Shown: piece by piece, positions 54,079-64,000 of the stretch
Layout of the letters: the number at the start of each line of letters is the position of its first letter
How positions within the stretch are numbered: the first letter of the stretch is position 1
The notes under the pieces: generated by a model
What the model was told of the DNA's origin: nothing
Databases searched by the model: none
What the model saw: only the letters and a program-made list of their open reading frames with translations
Assembly: GCA_021186555.1 (NCBI GenBank)
Contig: JAJKFL010000042.1
Span: forward strand, 44,052,980 to 44,116,979
Reading direction: 5' to 3'
Length of the DNA stretch: 64,000 bases
DNA from: Reticulitermes speratus
Lineage: Eukaryota > Arthropoda > Insecta > Blattodea > Rhinotermitidae
Program-made: the position numbers and the translations under genes

Positions 54079-57000
54079 GTAAGTCTTTTTTCCTTCTTCC
54101 TTTGGCTCTTCGGCCCGTTTCCTGGTAATGGCCTCCCCTGAGTGCTGTTTCAAAATAATAGTGTTATACGACGTAGGTTTATGCGTGATTTCAGGTTTCC
54201 GCCGCGATGTAGATGAGATCTGCGCTCTTCTGGGATATAACGCAGTGTTGAGTGATATTTCTGTACCGACGTTTCGGGACAATCTCGGTCCTATCTTCAA
54301 GGGTCAACTTCTTGATCCTTGAAGAAGGGACCGAGAGGTCGTCCCGAAACGTCGGTACAGAACTATCACTGAAAGCTGCCTAATATCTCAGAAGAGTGCA
54401 GATCTTGAGGTATGGTTTTTGACCCTAATCCCAACCCCCACTCTGGATGACAAGGATTTTATATCGGGGTTTACTACCCTAGGGGGAGTTGTCCCATGGC
54501 TAAAGAGCTCCCCTGCACCCTTTGTTATGGGGCATGCTTCGTGTGGCTCTTCCGCTGAGGCAGGTCCAGTTCGAGTGACCGTTCTGGTAGCTAACACTAC
54601 CGCTGGTAGCTAACACTACCGCTGGTAGCTAAGACTACCGCTGGTTGTGACTCCAACGTCCTTGAAGCACACAGTCCTCTCGAGCAGCCCTACACCGACA
54701 TTCGTAAGGGCAATATATATTACTTGTAATAGGCAACGGCAACTTTTTGCGTATTTTAATTTATTATTAATTAAACATCTTATCATTCGAAGCTCTATGA
54801 GAGAGGCCAGTGGCTCCCAAAGTGTGCTCCGCGGATCCCAAAGCACCCACGACCATTTCCCAGGGGATTCGTGGATACATTTCTGTAATGGCTACCTTCA
54901 AGTTTACTTACTAATGTTTTGTTAAACACAATCCGAGGAACGTCTTTAATTGGCGATGTGTTTATTTCGTATGACCGTCAGAATATCAAAATAAGAAACC
55001 CCTGTACCCACGAAGCGACTGACAGTCAGGTTAATTAAGGTCAAATAATGCAATGCATTGTTACTTATGCTGCAGGTATGTATTCGTAGCTGTCTAAAAT
55101 CAGTTCTGAGATACAAATTTTAAATTTTAGATACCTCTCCTCAGGACACTCTGTATTTACGCGAGCAAGGATGTGAGGATCCGTGGTTATTTTTCGAATC
55201 CAAAAGGGGTCCGAAAGCAAAAACGTTTGGGAAACACTGATCTAGGCTATTGAAATGTCTGCAAGATGCACAATATTTTAATAATAATTTTAACATAACT
55301 TTAACATTGTCAACACTATACACTGGTGTTTAATGGCATACTGGCATTGCTTATCTTACAGTTGACGAAGTTACGTGCTAAGACTCTGTACGTCTGTTAG
55401 TGTACATTGATGCTCTCTGAATATGGCTAAAAATAACAGCGGAAACATATAGGAGTGTTTATCTATTTATGGGCAAGTGCAATTTGTTGCCAATAAACCT
55501 ATCTATGTATGTCAATTGCGCGGAATATGCACAGTATTAAGCCCTCAAATAGGGCCGTGCCATGGCTCAGGCGGTTAGTCGCCGGCCTGTCACTGCGGAG
55601 GGCCTGGTTCGATCCCGGTTCAGTTCATGTGAGATTTGTGGTGGACAAAGTGGCACTGGGACAGGTTTTTCTCCGAGTTGTCGGTTTTCCCCTGTCCATT
55701 TCATTGCATTGGTGCTCCATTAATTGTAAAACTTGGTAAAAACTGCTATCTTCATCACAGGGGTTGCACAAGAAGCCTTAAGGCTGCGGTGCGTCCGTAG
55801 CATCTGCTGCGGGGCCCTTCACCACGCCACAAGCCCTCAAACAAATCATACGTAAATAACATTGTCTTTACGTTACGTTTCAGCTTCGTAGATCATGTAA
55901 ATGAGGTGACAAGCATAGTGACATTCTTGCAAATACTCAACTTGCCAATAATGTTGTGCGTCACAGGATTTCACATGACACAGGTATTTTGTAAATGAAA
56001 TCACTTTCTTTACAAATAAGGAAATAATTTAGCAGTGCGTATTGGTAACAGGTGCCGATCCCAGTGGCCGTGCGGTCTAAGGCGTGGGTCTTCGGCCGCT
56101 CGCTTGCTAGGATTGTGGGTTCGAATCCCACCGGGGGCATGGATGTTTGTCTCTTGTGAGTGTTGTGTGTTGTCAGGTAGAGGCCTCTGCGACGAGCCGA
56201 TCCCTCGTCCAGAGGAGTCCTACCGACTGTGGTGTGTCTCTCTGTGTGATCAAAAGGAACTACAAAACCTTGACAATGAAACGGGAAAACCGGAGTAGGT
56301 AGGAGAGGACGACTAAAAAAAAAATTGGTAACAGGTTAGGTCTGAAAGTCAGAGGGTCGTACAAACTTCACTTTGTGACCAAGACAGTGACATTCTTCAC
56401 TGACGAAGTGTGGCACTTCAAAGCGGACTACTGTGGGGCCAAACAGGGCTAAATTTTACAATTCTATAAAATTTTATGAAGTTGAAAGGAAATTCCTCTA
56501 AGTAATGGAAATTTAATTGTTATTACTGAATCTTGTACACAACTATTTGCGTAATGAATTCCCCCCCCCCCCCGCTCAATTTCCGTACTTTGCCCTAGGA
56601 GTTCATTCACGCTGAAGTTTTCGACACTCCCCCCGCCTTCCCCCTCTTAATATAATCGAAATTACGAGTCTTCTGTGTGAGGTAGAAATTTAATTTTTGT
56701 AGCCACACGCTCGTATAATGACGTGCTACTCAATAACAATCGATAGTAATCGATACTTTTCATTTTACATCGATCATTGCGGAATGGTCACAATTATTAT
56801 CGATTACTAGTGATATTGATTAGAATAGATTACTTTGTCGTTTATTATCGATAATTATCGACCCGTCGTGTGCTTCACTTATCCGGTTACATTAAGCATA
56901 TTGTGTGAGGATGATTTTTATAATCTTTGGTTTTTAGATTTTTAATGTCAGACATCCCTTTAAATTTGTTATTTAGGTCGGTCACTCCTTTGTATTTATC

Positions 57001-57972
57001 TCTAGTAAATACTGCCTTTCCGGCTTTTGTTGCAGACTTTTAATGACCGTGAACAATTCTTCAAGTTCTCTTCCTTGTTAGCTGCGACGTTGTATCTTAT
57101 ATTCTCCTATTCGTGGTTTGGACAACAACTTATTAACGAGGTAAATACAAACTGTAATAAATATACTGCCCGTTTTATCACTAATTCGCCTAGTCATCCT
57201 AGTACTAAGTGCTAAAACAATCCGAAATAATCAAAGCGAAGTTAACCCTTAAATGATGCTGAGGTTTAAATTCCAACTACTGCCAAAACTTAAAATTCCA
57301 AATACTTTCAAGAAGGAAATACTTTTAAATTTATAGTACACTTATATTGCTTTCGCGGTCTTACGGTTCATGGAAGCTGGTAGCTTTTGAAGAATTAAAG
57401 GTCTGTGCAATGCACCGAGGCCAGTATTGAATGGTGAAAGAAGGTAATAACAAATAAATATTAACAATTGTTTTGAAAAATTTTCTATTTTAACTAAATT
57501 TATTTTGCGCGAAATAAAATCTATCACGTATGATAAATAATATTGGTTATGTGCATATTTTGATATCACAGTTCTTTTCAGAGCGAAAAGGTGGCAACAG
57601 CTTTGTACAGCACTGATTGGTATAACCGGAGAGCGGGGTTTAAAGTTCTGCTGCCTCTAGCCATCATGCGTGCCTCGAAACCTGTCAAAGTTAAAGCCGG
57701 AGTGTTCTATGATTTGTCTTTCCTCACTTTCGCTTCGGTATGTGGGTCTGGCCGATTTGCCCAGCGTTTCTATAGCCTTTATTAATGACTGATGATTCAG
57801 TTCCTTTTGTCTTCTAATGAAACATATTTAAGCTATTTTTTTTAAGTTTTAATATCAAAATCTTGAAGCAGTGAATAATTTTATGCTGTTATTTTATTGT
57901 TTTTTTTTTTTGCAGATTATAAACGCTGCTTATACCTATTTGACAATGCTAATACAACTCAGTGATTCATAA
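53057..57972 (+). CDS. odorant receptor (7tm_6 family), 5 exons, 479 aa
   Basis: Join 53057-54078, 55884-55983, 57036-57140, 57582-57737, 57916-57972; 1440 nt, phases 2,0,0,0, all GT/AG. An insect odorant receptor: seven-helix, N-terminus inside the cell, forming an odour-gated cation channel with the co-receptor Orco in sensory neuron dendrites. Likely membrane helices near residues 57-84, 88-111, 147-170, 208-236, 350-372, 383-404 and 455-478. Family marks: VMWTPFDIEQSPQFEI (195-210), FYDLSFLTFASIINAAYTYL TMLIQL at the end, and the short exons 3-5 typical of the receptor C-terminus. Residues about 260-322, before FQKYLVNCIKCHRDII, form an unusually long, charged, Pro/Ser-rich loop; 479 aa exceeds the usual 380-430. 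It is not Orco by its C-terminus. Single copy here; introns hold hAT, SINE and fold-back repeats. Confidence 0.93.
54217..54404. repeat. fold-back repeat with GAAACGTCGGTAC arms
   Basis: Arms GATCTGCGCTCTTCTGGGAT...CCGACGTTTCGGGACA and their complement; centre CAACTTCTTGATCCTTGAAG. Same family as 60443-60675. Intron 1 of the receptor. Confidence 0.85.
54584..54650. repeat. 19-bp short tandem, 3-4 copies
   Basis: GGTAGCTAACACTACCGCT repeated; each unit is itself partly palindromic (GGTAG...CTACC). Confidence 0.85.
54808..55239 (+). mobile_element. hAT-type non-autonomous element
   Basis: CAGTGGCTCCCAAAGTGTGC to GTTTGGGAAACACTG; flanking octamers AGAGAGGC / ATCTAGGC agree in 5 of 8. Intron 1 of the receptor. 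Confidence 0.75.
55555..55840 (+). mobile_element. SINE-4 copy, full
   Basis: Head ATGGCTCAGGCGGTTAGTCG (box A) and GGTTCGATCCCGG (box B), body GTGGACAAAGTGGCACTGGG and GGGCCCTTCACCACGCCAC. About 45 bp before exon 2's branch region. Confidence 0.85.
55884..55983 (+). CDS. odorant receptor exon 2
   Basis: Completes Asn341, then FVDHVNEVTSIVTFLQILNL PIMLCVTGFHMTQ: fifth membrane helix. Acceptor CAG at 55881-55883, donor GTATTT. Confidence 0.92.
56054..56323 (+). mobile_element. SINE-1 head with a different 3' tail
   Basis: The first roughly 200 bp are SINE-1. From GTGTGATCAAAAGGAACTAC onward the tail is unrelated to other copies, ending GAGGACGACTAAAAAAAAA. Target duplication ATTGGTAACAGGT at 56041-56053 and 56324-56336 shows one insertion event. 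Confidence 0.9.
56728..56865. promoter_or_regulatory. cluster of ATCGAT-type motifs, function unknown
   Basis: About ten CGAT words in 140 bp (ATCGATAGTAATCGATAC, TATCGATTAC, TATCGATAATTATCGAC). TATCGATA is the DREF/BEAF-type site in flies. Could equally be a decayed simple repeat. Confidence 0.25.
57036..57140 (+). CDS. odorant receptor exon 3
   Basis: TFNDREQFFKFSSLLAATLY LIFSYSWFGQQLINE, 35 codons: sixth helix. Phase 0 both ends. Confidence 0.93.
57141..57581. other. odorant receptor intron 3
   Basis: AT-rich, no repeat recognised. Confidence 0.4.
57582..57737 (+). CDS. odorant receptor exon 4
   Basis: SEKVATALYSTDWYNRRAGF KVLLPLAIMRASKPVKVKAG VFYDLSFLTFAS, 52 codons; the 'S..v..A.Y...W' and 'R..kp....aG' motifs are receptor-family landmarks. 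Confidence 0.95.
57916..57972 (+). CDS. odorant receptor exon 5 and stop
   Basis: IINAAYTYLTMLIQLSDS then TAA; acceptor TTTTTTTTTTTGCAG. End of the seventh helix. Confidence 0.93.
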   Translation: MINAAYTYLTMLIQLSDS

Positions 57973-58391
57973 TAAGGCACAAGAAGATCAGGATGACGAT
58001 GATGATAATAGTAATAATCATAATAGTTCAAGTAGGATACTGCCTACGACAATATCAATAACACTTGTTAACCCTGGTTTTGTAATTTGTTTAGTATATG
58101 ATATGAAGGAATTATTTATAATTCCCCCTTCTTAGACCTTAATAATTGTTTATATTTTAAAGTACAGTACAAAAAGCAAAAATTCATATGGACCTTATCT
58201 TTTTATTTTACGTTTTACAAAACTATTTCTCGTACCTTAACAACATGTGTATATATATTCCAAAACACCGTCATGCACAACACAATTTACAAATCCACAG
58301 GCTACTAATTTCTTTTATTGCTATCACCGTGCATTTTCACTAATTCAATTTATTTTACACCAAATAATAATAATAATAATAATAATAATTC
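57973..58391. other. receptor 3' flank
   Basis: Contains TATCACCGTGCATTTTCACT at 58321, a Penelope-like end signature, and (AAT)n at 58367-58390. Confidence 0.4.
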
Positions 58392-58785
58392 TTGGCTCAA
58401 CACCCTGTATGGGCCTGGGCCTCCTCTTGCCTCCTCTTGTCGAGGTTACTAAGTCATGCGCATTCATGGCAGCTGGTGACCGGACAGCTAGCCGCGCTTA
58501 GTGTTCTATCGATCCTGATGTGCACGCCAGAGCCATCTGGCAGGCAGTCAGGAGACTTGGATGAGAAATGGAGGCAATTTGGCTTACGCAACATTTTTAT
58601 TCATGCCCGTAAGGTTCTTTTACATGCCGTAAATCTACGACATGGGACCGACGGCTTTACTTCCCCTCCGAAGGAAGTGGTGCTCCGGATTTTTATCATC
58701 CTTAAAAATCCATCGACCTCGGTCGGGATCGAACCCGCGAACCTTGGGTCCAGTGGCGAGCACGCTAACCACTAGTCCACCAAAT
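58392..58785 (-). mobile_element. SINE-like element, tRNA head inverted
   Basis: Right end, minus strand: TGGTTAGCGTGCTCGCCACT and GCGGGTTCGATCCC (box B). Left end CACCCTGTATGGGCCTGGGC CTCCT shares the tail of SINE-1. Confidence 0.65.
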
Positions 58786-58787
58786 AA

Positions 58788-59036
58788 TGCACACGTAAAA
58801 CCACTTTTTGTAGTTTTTATTGTAAAATGTCACCCCTACACGTGTTTCGATCCTCGGATCATCGTCAGTGGTTTTTTTTAAAAAAAAAGCCACTATCACT
58901 TCAACTGCATATTTTGAAGGGCCCAATAGCAATCATGTCTTAATATTGTTTTAGTTTAAATATCTGATCCTAGGATCGAAACACGTGCAGGGGTGACATT
59001 TTACAATAAAAACTACAAAAAGTGGTTTTACGTGTG
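58788..59036. mobile_element. Penelope-like fold-back with two hammerhead-like cores
   Basis: Arms of about 72 bp (58791-58862 and 58966-59036; ACGTAAAACCACTTTTTGTA and complement) with an inner GTCAGTGG...CCACTATC hairpin. Each arm ends in GGATCGAAACACGTG. Confidence 0.75.
58844..58868 (-). ncRNA. hammerhead-ribozyme-like core
   Basis: Minus strand: CTGACGA, helix II (T)GATC-cgag-GATC, GAAAC. Full CUGANGA/GAAA consensus. The opposite arm (58961 on, CTGATCC) lost the core. Confidence 0.5.
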
Positions 59037-59421
59037 CCACAGGTTACTAGTTTCGGCTTTATAATTAAACCATCATCAAGTCTAATAAAAATTCAGAAGC
59101 CATACAAAAAAATGTATACCTTATGTGAGATTCAGATCTCATTCCCTTACAGCATACGTCATAAAAACGAGTGTTAAAATATGTTTCACCTGAAGCACAT
59201 GTGTATATTTTTCCCGAGCTCTATTACCATACATCATCTCAAGAACTTAAATGTAAAAGGGCTTAGTGTCGCTCTCCAACTCACAAGTTCGCGGGTCTGT
59301 ACTGTTGGTATTACCGACTGCAAGCAATTACAAATTACAGCGTTGTTGTGTCTTAGAATGTGACAACGTTCATACGAAGTTTTGTGAAAACTGTTCGTCT
59401 GTTTTGAAAGTTTAAATGGGT

Positions 59422-59462
<41 letters not shown>

Positions 59463-60442
59463 ACATACAGAGAGTGTGACGGTCTCAATAATATACTTCT
59501 TTAACTGTTAGGCAGAAAATTATGCTAAATGTTGTAATAAGTATTTCTGCTGTCTAGAGGATGTGTTGACAAAGGTGGACAATGCAATACCGACAGAAGC
59601 ATACATTCCACAGCTGTCGTCTTCTGCTTGTATTCACAGCTGTTATTTAACATTCATGCCATACGTAGTAAGTGCAGAGGAATTAGTCTGAGCCTTCCTT
59701 ATGAAATTACGGATTATTACACCCCTTTTGAGGAATATGAGTTACTGTTGTCTTTAGCAGGTAAAGTTAAGAGAGATCAGGCGTGATGGCAGCCAAGCGG
59801 AAAGTCTATTAAATTGCTCTGTCTGTCTCTGTCGGTGTTTATGCATATAGAAACTTGGAAAACCCCTGTAAAGATTTTCAAGAAATTTGATAAATCAAAA
59901 TATTTCAACAGATTTTTTACCCTTTTAAATTACCTTTAGATCGGTCTGTTTAGAGAATTACTTTACATGTCTTCTACATGCGTTTCTCTGCGCATCAACG
60001 TTTGCGTTTCAGCTCTATGCGCATGCGCATTTCCTATCACACAAATTGTAGCGCTGTTGTTGACCTGTGTAGGACACCATATTTGTTGAGAATACACAAT
60101 AGCGTTTACACTGTGCGTACGTTTCCTTATTTGTTTCGTGTTTCTTCTACTTTATAAAGAATTAATCAAACTCAGAAGTCGATTGATAAGTGCGCAAAAA
60201 TTTCTAAACCAAGTATTTCGTTTTTCCGAGAGTTGAAGATAAATATCTTTATGATGTGGCGCCGTGTATTATGGCTGTGAATTATCGACGTTTAGGAGCT
60301 AATGTCACGTCTGCTAATGTCACTGAATATGAATATGACACATATAATATATTTACATCTAATAATCCATGGCGTAGGATTTTCTGGACAAGACAATCCT
60401 TTCTGAATGTGCGTGATTTTACGATTCTGCCTCGGTGTAAAT
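59037..60442. other. unassigned intergenic
   Basis: (CA)n microsatellite at 59424-59461. TTACTAGTTTCGGCTTTATA ATTAAACCATCATCAAG at 59045-59080 is another repeat end. No gene recognised. Confidence 0.4.
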
Positions 60443-60675
60443 GAGACGTGCGCTCTTTTGGGATTTCACGTAGAGTAGAATAGTAGTTTAGTACCGACGT
60501 TTCCAGACAACCTATCGGTCCCGTCTTAAAGGTTTTAAACGGTCAAAGGTCAAGCAGTCTTCTTGGATTGCTTGACCCTTGACCCTTTAAGAACGTACCG
60601 ATAGGTTATCCCGAAACGTCTGTACTAAACTACCATTCTACGCTACGTAAAATCCCAAAAAAGCGCAGACCTCGT
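60443..60675. repeat. fold-back repeat, sister of 54217-54404
   Basis: GAGACGTGCGCTCTTTTGGG ATTTCACG...ACCGACGTTT with complementary right arm ending AAAAAGCGCAGACCTCGT; centre AGCAGTCTTCTTGGATTGCT. Confidence 0.85.
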
Positions 60676-60883
60676 TTCTGAATATGTTGTTCCGACAGTA
60701 AATTTCCTAGGTATAGCCAAAATGCAGACACAAATTGAACAAATCACAGTTTATAAGTGTTATGAAGTGTCACGGTGTAGGTTTTATTCTCTGCAGAAGA
60801 AACTGGAGATTGGTTTTATCTTGTAACACACTTAGACATTTCCTTGACATTAGTGTGTAATGTATACTCAAAGCAGACATATA

Positions 60884-60962
60884 CAGGGCATACACAAAAG
60901 AATGGTGCGGTATCAAACGTGAATCACTTTTGAAACCGCACCATTATTTTGTGTATGCCCTG
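60884..60962. mobile_element. 79-bp fold-back MITE
   Basis: CAGGGCATACACAAAAGAAT GGTGCGGT and complement around a short loop, TA on both sides. Sister of 38543-38619. Confidence 0.9.
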
Positions 60963-61440
60963 TATTAGTCAATTAATCAAGGTGTTTTTCTCGCCTAACT
61001 GGTTATGGATATATATCTGTGATAATGTTTACTGAGTCCTGTTACATGAACCACATTTATTTCCACCAGACTCACATATGTGTTTAACTTCTTCAGATTG
61101 TTGTGCATCGGAACAGGCAGTGTAAACTGTCGCCTTGCTTGCACAGAATTTGAACATTATTTTGTGTAATTATTTATAAATATATTGTTCAGACACACTA
61201 TATACCTTTATGTAGTATATTTTATTGCATTTATTATTTGCTTTCTCTTCCAATCATTTGTTTTCTCATTTATTTTTTCCTCTTCCACTTATTATTATTT
61301 TTTTATTTTTATCAATTTTATGCAGGATATGTACAATTATATACCAGAAACAAAACATGTTCCTGTGGTATATAGTGTTGCAGCTATTCTGTAGTTACAG
61401 TATATGCTACATATAAAGCTATTTCCCATGTTCAATGTTC
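60963..61440. other. unassigned, T-rich
   Basis: T-rich; open frames here are hydrophobic only because of T-rich codons. Not called. Confidence 0.4.
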
Positions 61441-61750
61441 TGTACATTTACATCAGTACTTCCCGCAGTACGTGTGCAGTGTCCAGTATGGCTGTTTTGT
61501 GTAGTTCCTTGATGTCGTGTTTTACCGTTATATTGCTCAGATATTTTCTGAATGATTTTGATATGGTTCCAGCTGCCCCTGTTTTTACTGGTACAGTTTT
61601 TGTTTTTACATTCCACATGCGCTGTATTTCTGCTGTAAGGTCTTTTTATTTTAGAATCTTCTCGGCTTATTTCTTGTCGCATTTCTGCCTCCTGATATTT
61701 CACATCTATTAACATACATTTTCCTACTTCATTATCCTTCTTCATTCGTT
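61441..61750 (-). mobile_element. LINE-C reverse-transcriptase ORF C-terminus, decayed
   Basis: Minus strand: NEVGKCMLIDVKYQ, frame changes, then AEIQRMWNVKTKTVPVKTGA AGTISKSFRKYLSNITVKHD IKELHKTAILDTAHVLREVLM and TAA. This is the common 'rmW.vkt..vPv..Ga.G.i...f..yl......i.eLqktailgTahiLRkvl' ending of a non-LTR ORF, unlike LINE-A and LINE-B. Confidence 0.75.
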
Positions 61751-62039
61751 AATATTATTTTCATTTTTCTCTTGTCTTTATTCTTTAAATTTACCTTTAT
61801 TTTTACATTTCCAACAAATCCCCTTAATCTCCCTAATAAATACTTTAATAATTGTATATATCTAACACTTATATGCATTTGTGTAACACCTCATTATTTT
61901 AACATTATGGCTTATGCATTTGTATATACAATTATATTCCTATCTTTATTATATACTGATATTCACTTAAAATATACTTAAAAGTATCAAATGTCTACAT
62001 TGTCTTTACTGTTTCAATTATTTTGAACCTAACAGTCAT
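61751..62039. other. unassigned, T-rich
   Basis: No feature recognised. Confidence 0.35.
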
Positions 62040-62115
62040 TTAGACACTCAAGAAATTCCCCTACATTAGTGGAATCCTAAGGTTCATTTCCGTGTTCACA
62101 ACAGCCCACCACCAA
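62040..62115 (-). mobile_element. LINE-B tail fragment
   Basis: CAAGAAATTCCCC, AAGGTTCATTTCCGTGTTCA CAACAGCCCACCA, as at 15430-15480. Confidence 0.5.
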
Positions 62116-62489
62116 TCCCTGATATCAGCAACAAAATCCTCGAGGCTTATATCTTTAAAATATATCTTTAACTTTAATTTTAATTTTATTCGTGTTTACC
62201 GAGTATTTTATACTAATCATAAAAACACACATAATTTGATTTCTTCAGATTAAAGATCTTAGAAATAAAGAATATAAACTTTCGTATTTCTTTCACAGAA
62301 TTTGGACGTTATCTTTATTCTTGTTTATAAATGTATGTATGAAACAGAACACGTATCTGTACATTGAATTTTCTACATCTATTATTGACCACTCTATGTC
62401 TTTATGTATTTGGACTTAATTTGTCTCCATGTTTATTTATCGATATAATTTTCTTGTATATATTCATTTCATCTTTCTTCTTGGGTTTA

Positions 62490-62715
62490 CTGGCCTTTGG
62501 AAATGAAGACCGCCTGACCGAAACATGTAGGAGGGATACCAACTTAACTGTTATTCCGCGTTATAGCTTTGCATATCACAGTGTGTTTTAATTGTAAAAT
62601 CTGATAATTAAACCAACAAATACATTTTAATTGGGAAATAACACCTGTTTGCAATAATCCTGCTACATATTTCGGCCGCTCATGGGCCATATTCAAGGTG
62701 TACGAATTAAAAGGA
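62490..62715. mobile_element. Penelope-like terminal pair, inverted
   Basis: ACCGAAACATGTAGGAGGG...ACCAACAAATACATTTTAAT and, inverted, CCTGCTACATATTTCGGCCG CTCATGGGCCATATTCAAGG. Same motif order as at 21.8 kb; cores degenerate. Confidence 0.5.
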
Positions 62716-64000
62716 GAAGTCAGAAATATACGATGTGGCATATATCATGATATCAGTTGTGAATGAACAAATATAAAATATTATTGAAGGAATGTGGAGT
62801 AAAGAGGAAAATAGACACAGGCATAAAAATAACACTGGTCAGAACTTATTAAAAAATATATATTTGTTAATGCATAACTGTTTTTGTGATATATGCAACA
62901 TTCTTTTGACTTCTGCTTGTAGTTTTTACTCCTTGATGAAGGCTTATGGTAGGCCAAGACTTGTGTGACGTATGTTGTACACAGTTAGAGTTTATTCCCC
63001 AATCAAAGTGTAATTGTTTTTTTCGCTAATAGGATTATATTGTATACCTTCATTATTGATCTTTATTTTAGAATTACATACAGACTTACAGATGCATAGT
63101 GAATGATTAAAAAATCCTAGAAAAATACTTTACAGCACGCTTAACATTTTGTCATTTAGAAGTAACAATTATTGAAGACTTACCCAGCCAACCGAAGATA
63201 TCGGTATTATAAAGAGGATAAATTGAAGCTTTAGTACGTCACCTGGCTTTGGGAATTTTATGTGTGTGAAGACATATTGGCCTACGTGACCTCGACATGT
63301 CTAACGTACCTTGAACGTCTTGGACCAAGCAGACTGATGACGGTGTGTATAGCTGTAACATGATATTATAATAGAGTGTAATGAGTAGTGGAAACTTCTA
63401 ACTGCATCAAAAATTGTAGTCTGCTTTTATTCTTTCTTTATAACTGCTGACGTAACATGTTCAGTTGGATATATTGATGTTAGAACAAGCAAACGGTTAA
63501 AAATTTCTGATTTGAAAAGGGGGTTGCTAATGATCACGTTGAAACATGCTTTTTAGTACATAAAATAATAAGATAGGCAGGTATAGTGTATATTATTTTG
63601 CAGATGGTTGTAGTGTGTGAGAAGATGATGCGTCACCTGTCTAAAAACCTAAAGACTACATGTAATATAAGTATATCTGTAGCTGAGTATGATTTTGGAA
63701 CTGGTCCTCTCACGTTAAGGGTAGAACACAGACTGAGGGCATTGCAGAAACAGGCCATGCCAAAGACATGTGGGCTTCCCGGTTACGCTAATAATTTGGA
63801 GCCCCTTCAAACCGATATTCTTTAAACTTTTATAACTAGAACAGGCCTGGCGACTATTTTTGAAGGCGCGTAACAAAATTTCGGAATATTTTCGGAAGAA
63901 TTCTCTCGTTTGTGGAAACCTTTGTATCCTTTGTATTTGCGACTATTCTAGTGACGTCGTTGTGCCTGGTACAGCTGCCCGTCTGGCCCTCCCCTTAATC
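62716..64000. other. unassigned to window end
   Basis: AT-rich. Open frames up to 79 codons (63586-63825) without recognisable motif. A TTGATGAAGGCTTATGG motif at about 62933 may be another repeat end. Confidence 0.3.

Noticed and set aside
61185-61981. Hydrophobic open frames resembling small membrane proteins
   Set aside because: The region is T-rich, so all frames look hydrophobic; the antisense strand contains a LINE remnant.

Overview
The window is AT-rich, intron-rich, repeat-dense animal DNA, almost certainly from an insect. Evidence: spliced genes with GT/AG junctions, an insect-type odorant receptor, insect-style secreted family 1 glycoside hydrolases (GH1), mariner-type transposons and tRNA-derived SINEs. 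The GH1 proteins look most like the beta-glucosidase/myrosinase-like expansion of cockroaches and termites, so I favour Blattodea. That placement is an inference from memory, not a search.

Host genes. (1) A tandem GH1 cluster lies on the minus strand over the left half. Gene A (30776 down to 10044) can be traced through 11 exons totalling 1500 nt: signal peptide, acid/base Glu193 in TFNEP and nucleophile Glu402 in ITENG. Its last exon carries two compensating 1-nt indels that place a stop near the end. Gene B (6030 leftwards) shows exons 1 to 3 and runs off the left edge; its exon 3 has a 1-nt deletion. Exon C (34223 to 34067) is a third GH1 first exon with a signal peptide and a phase-1 donor but no downstream exons of its own before gene A. 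It is either an alternative first exon of gene A or a remnant. (2) An odorant receptor gene lies on the plus strand (53057 to 57972, five exons, 479 aa) with an unusually long cytoplasmic loop.

Mobile elements fill introns and intergenic space. There is a decayed mariner (6666-7997, DD34D), an intact DD41D-spaced Tc1/mariner-like element with a 371-aa transposase and TA duplications (38906-40221), and deletion derivatives of related elements. A Harbinger-like element (19945-20487) carries a MADF-like reading frame. There are hAT and Tigger/pogo-type miniature elements, three or more LINE tails, and at least four tRNA-headed SINE families, one with eight copies, most showing clear target duplications.

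Fold-back repeats, several containing hammerhead-ribozyme-like cores (CTGANGA, helix II, GAAA), occur at about 4.1, 21.8-22.5, 54.3, 58.8-59.0, 60.5 and 62.6 kb. They look like Penelope-like element termini.

Tandem arrays occur at 1.1, 2.6, 5.3, 24.6, 32.5 and 41.4 kb. The most interesting is at 2555-2880, where each unit carries a copy of the 5' splice site of GH1 gene B exon 2. The region right of the receptor gene (58-64 kb) is repeats plus unassigned AT-rich DNA. I see no rRNA, bona fide tRNA gene, CRISPR or bacterial gene organisation.
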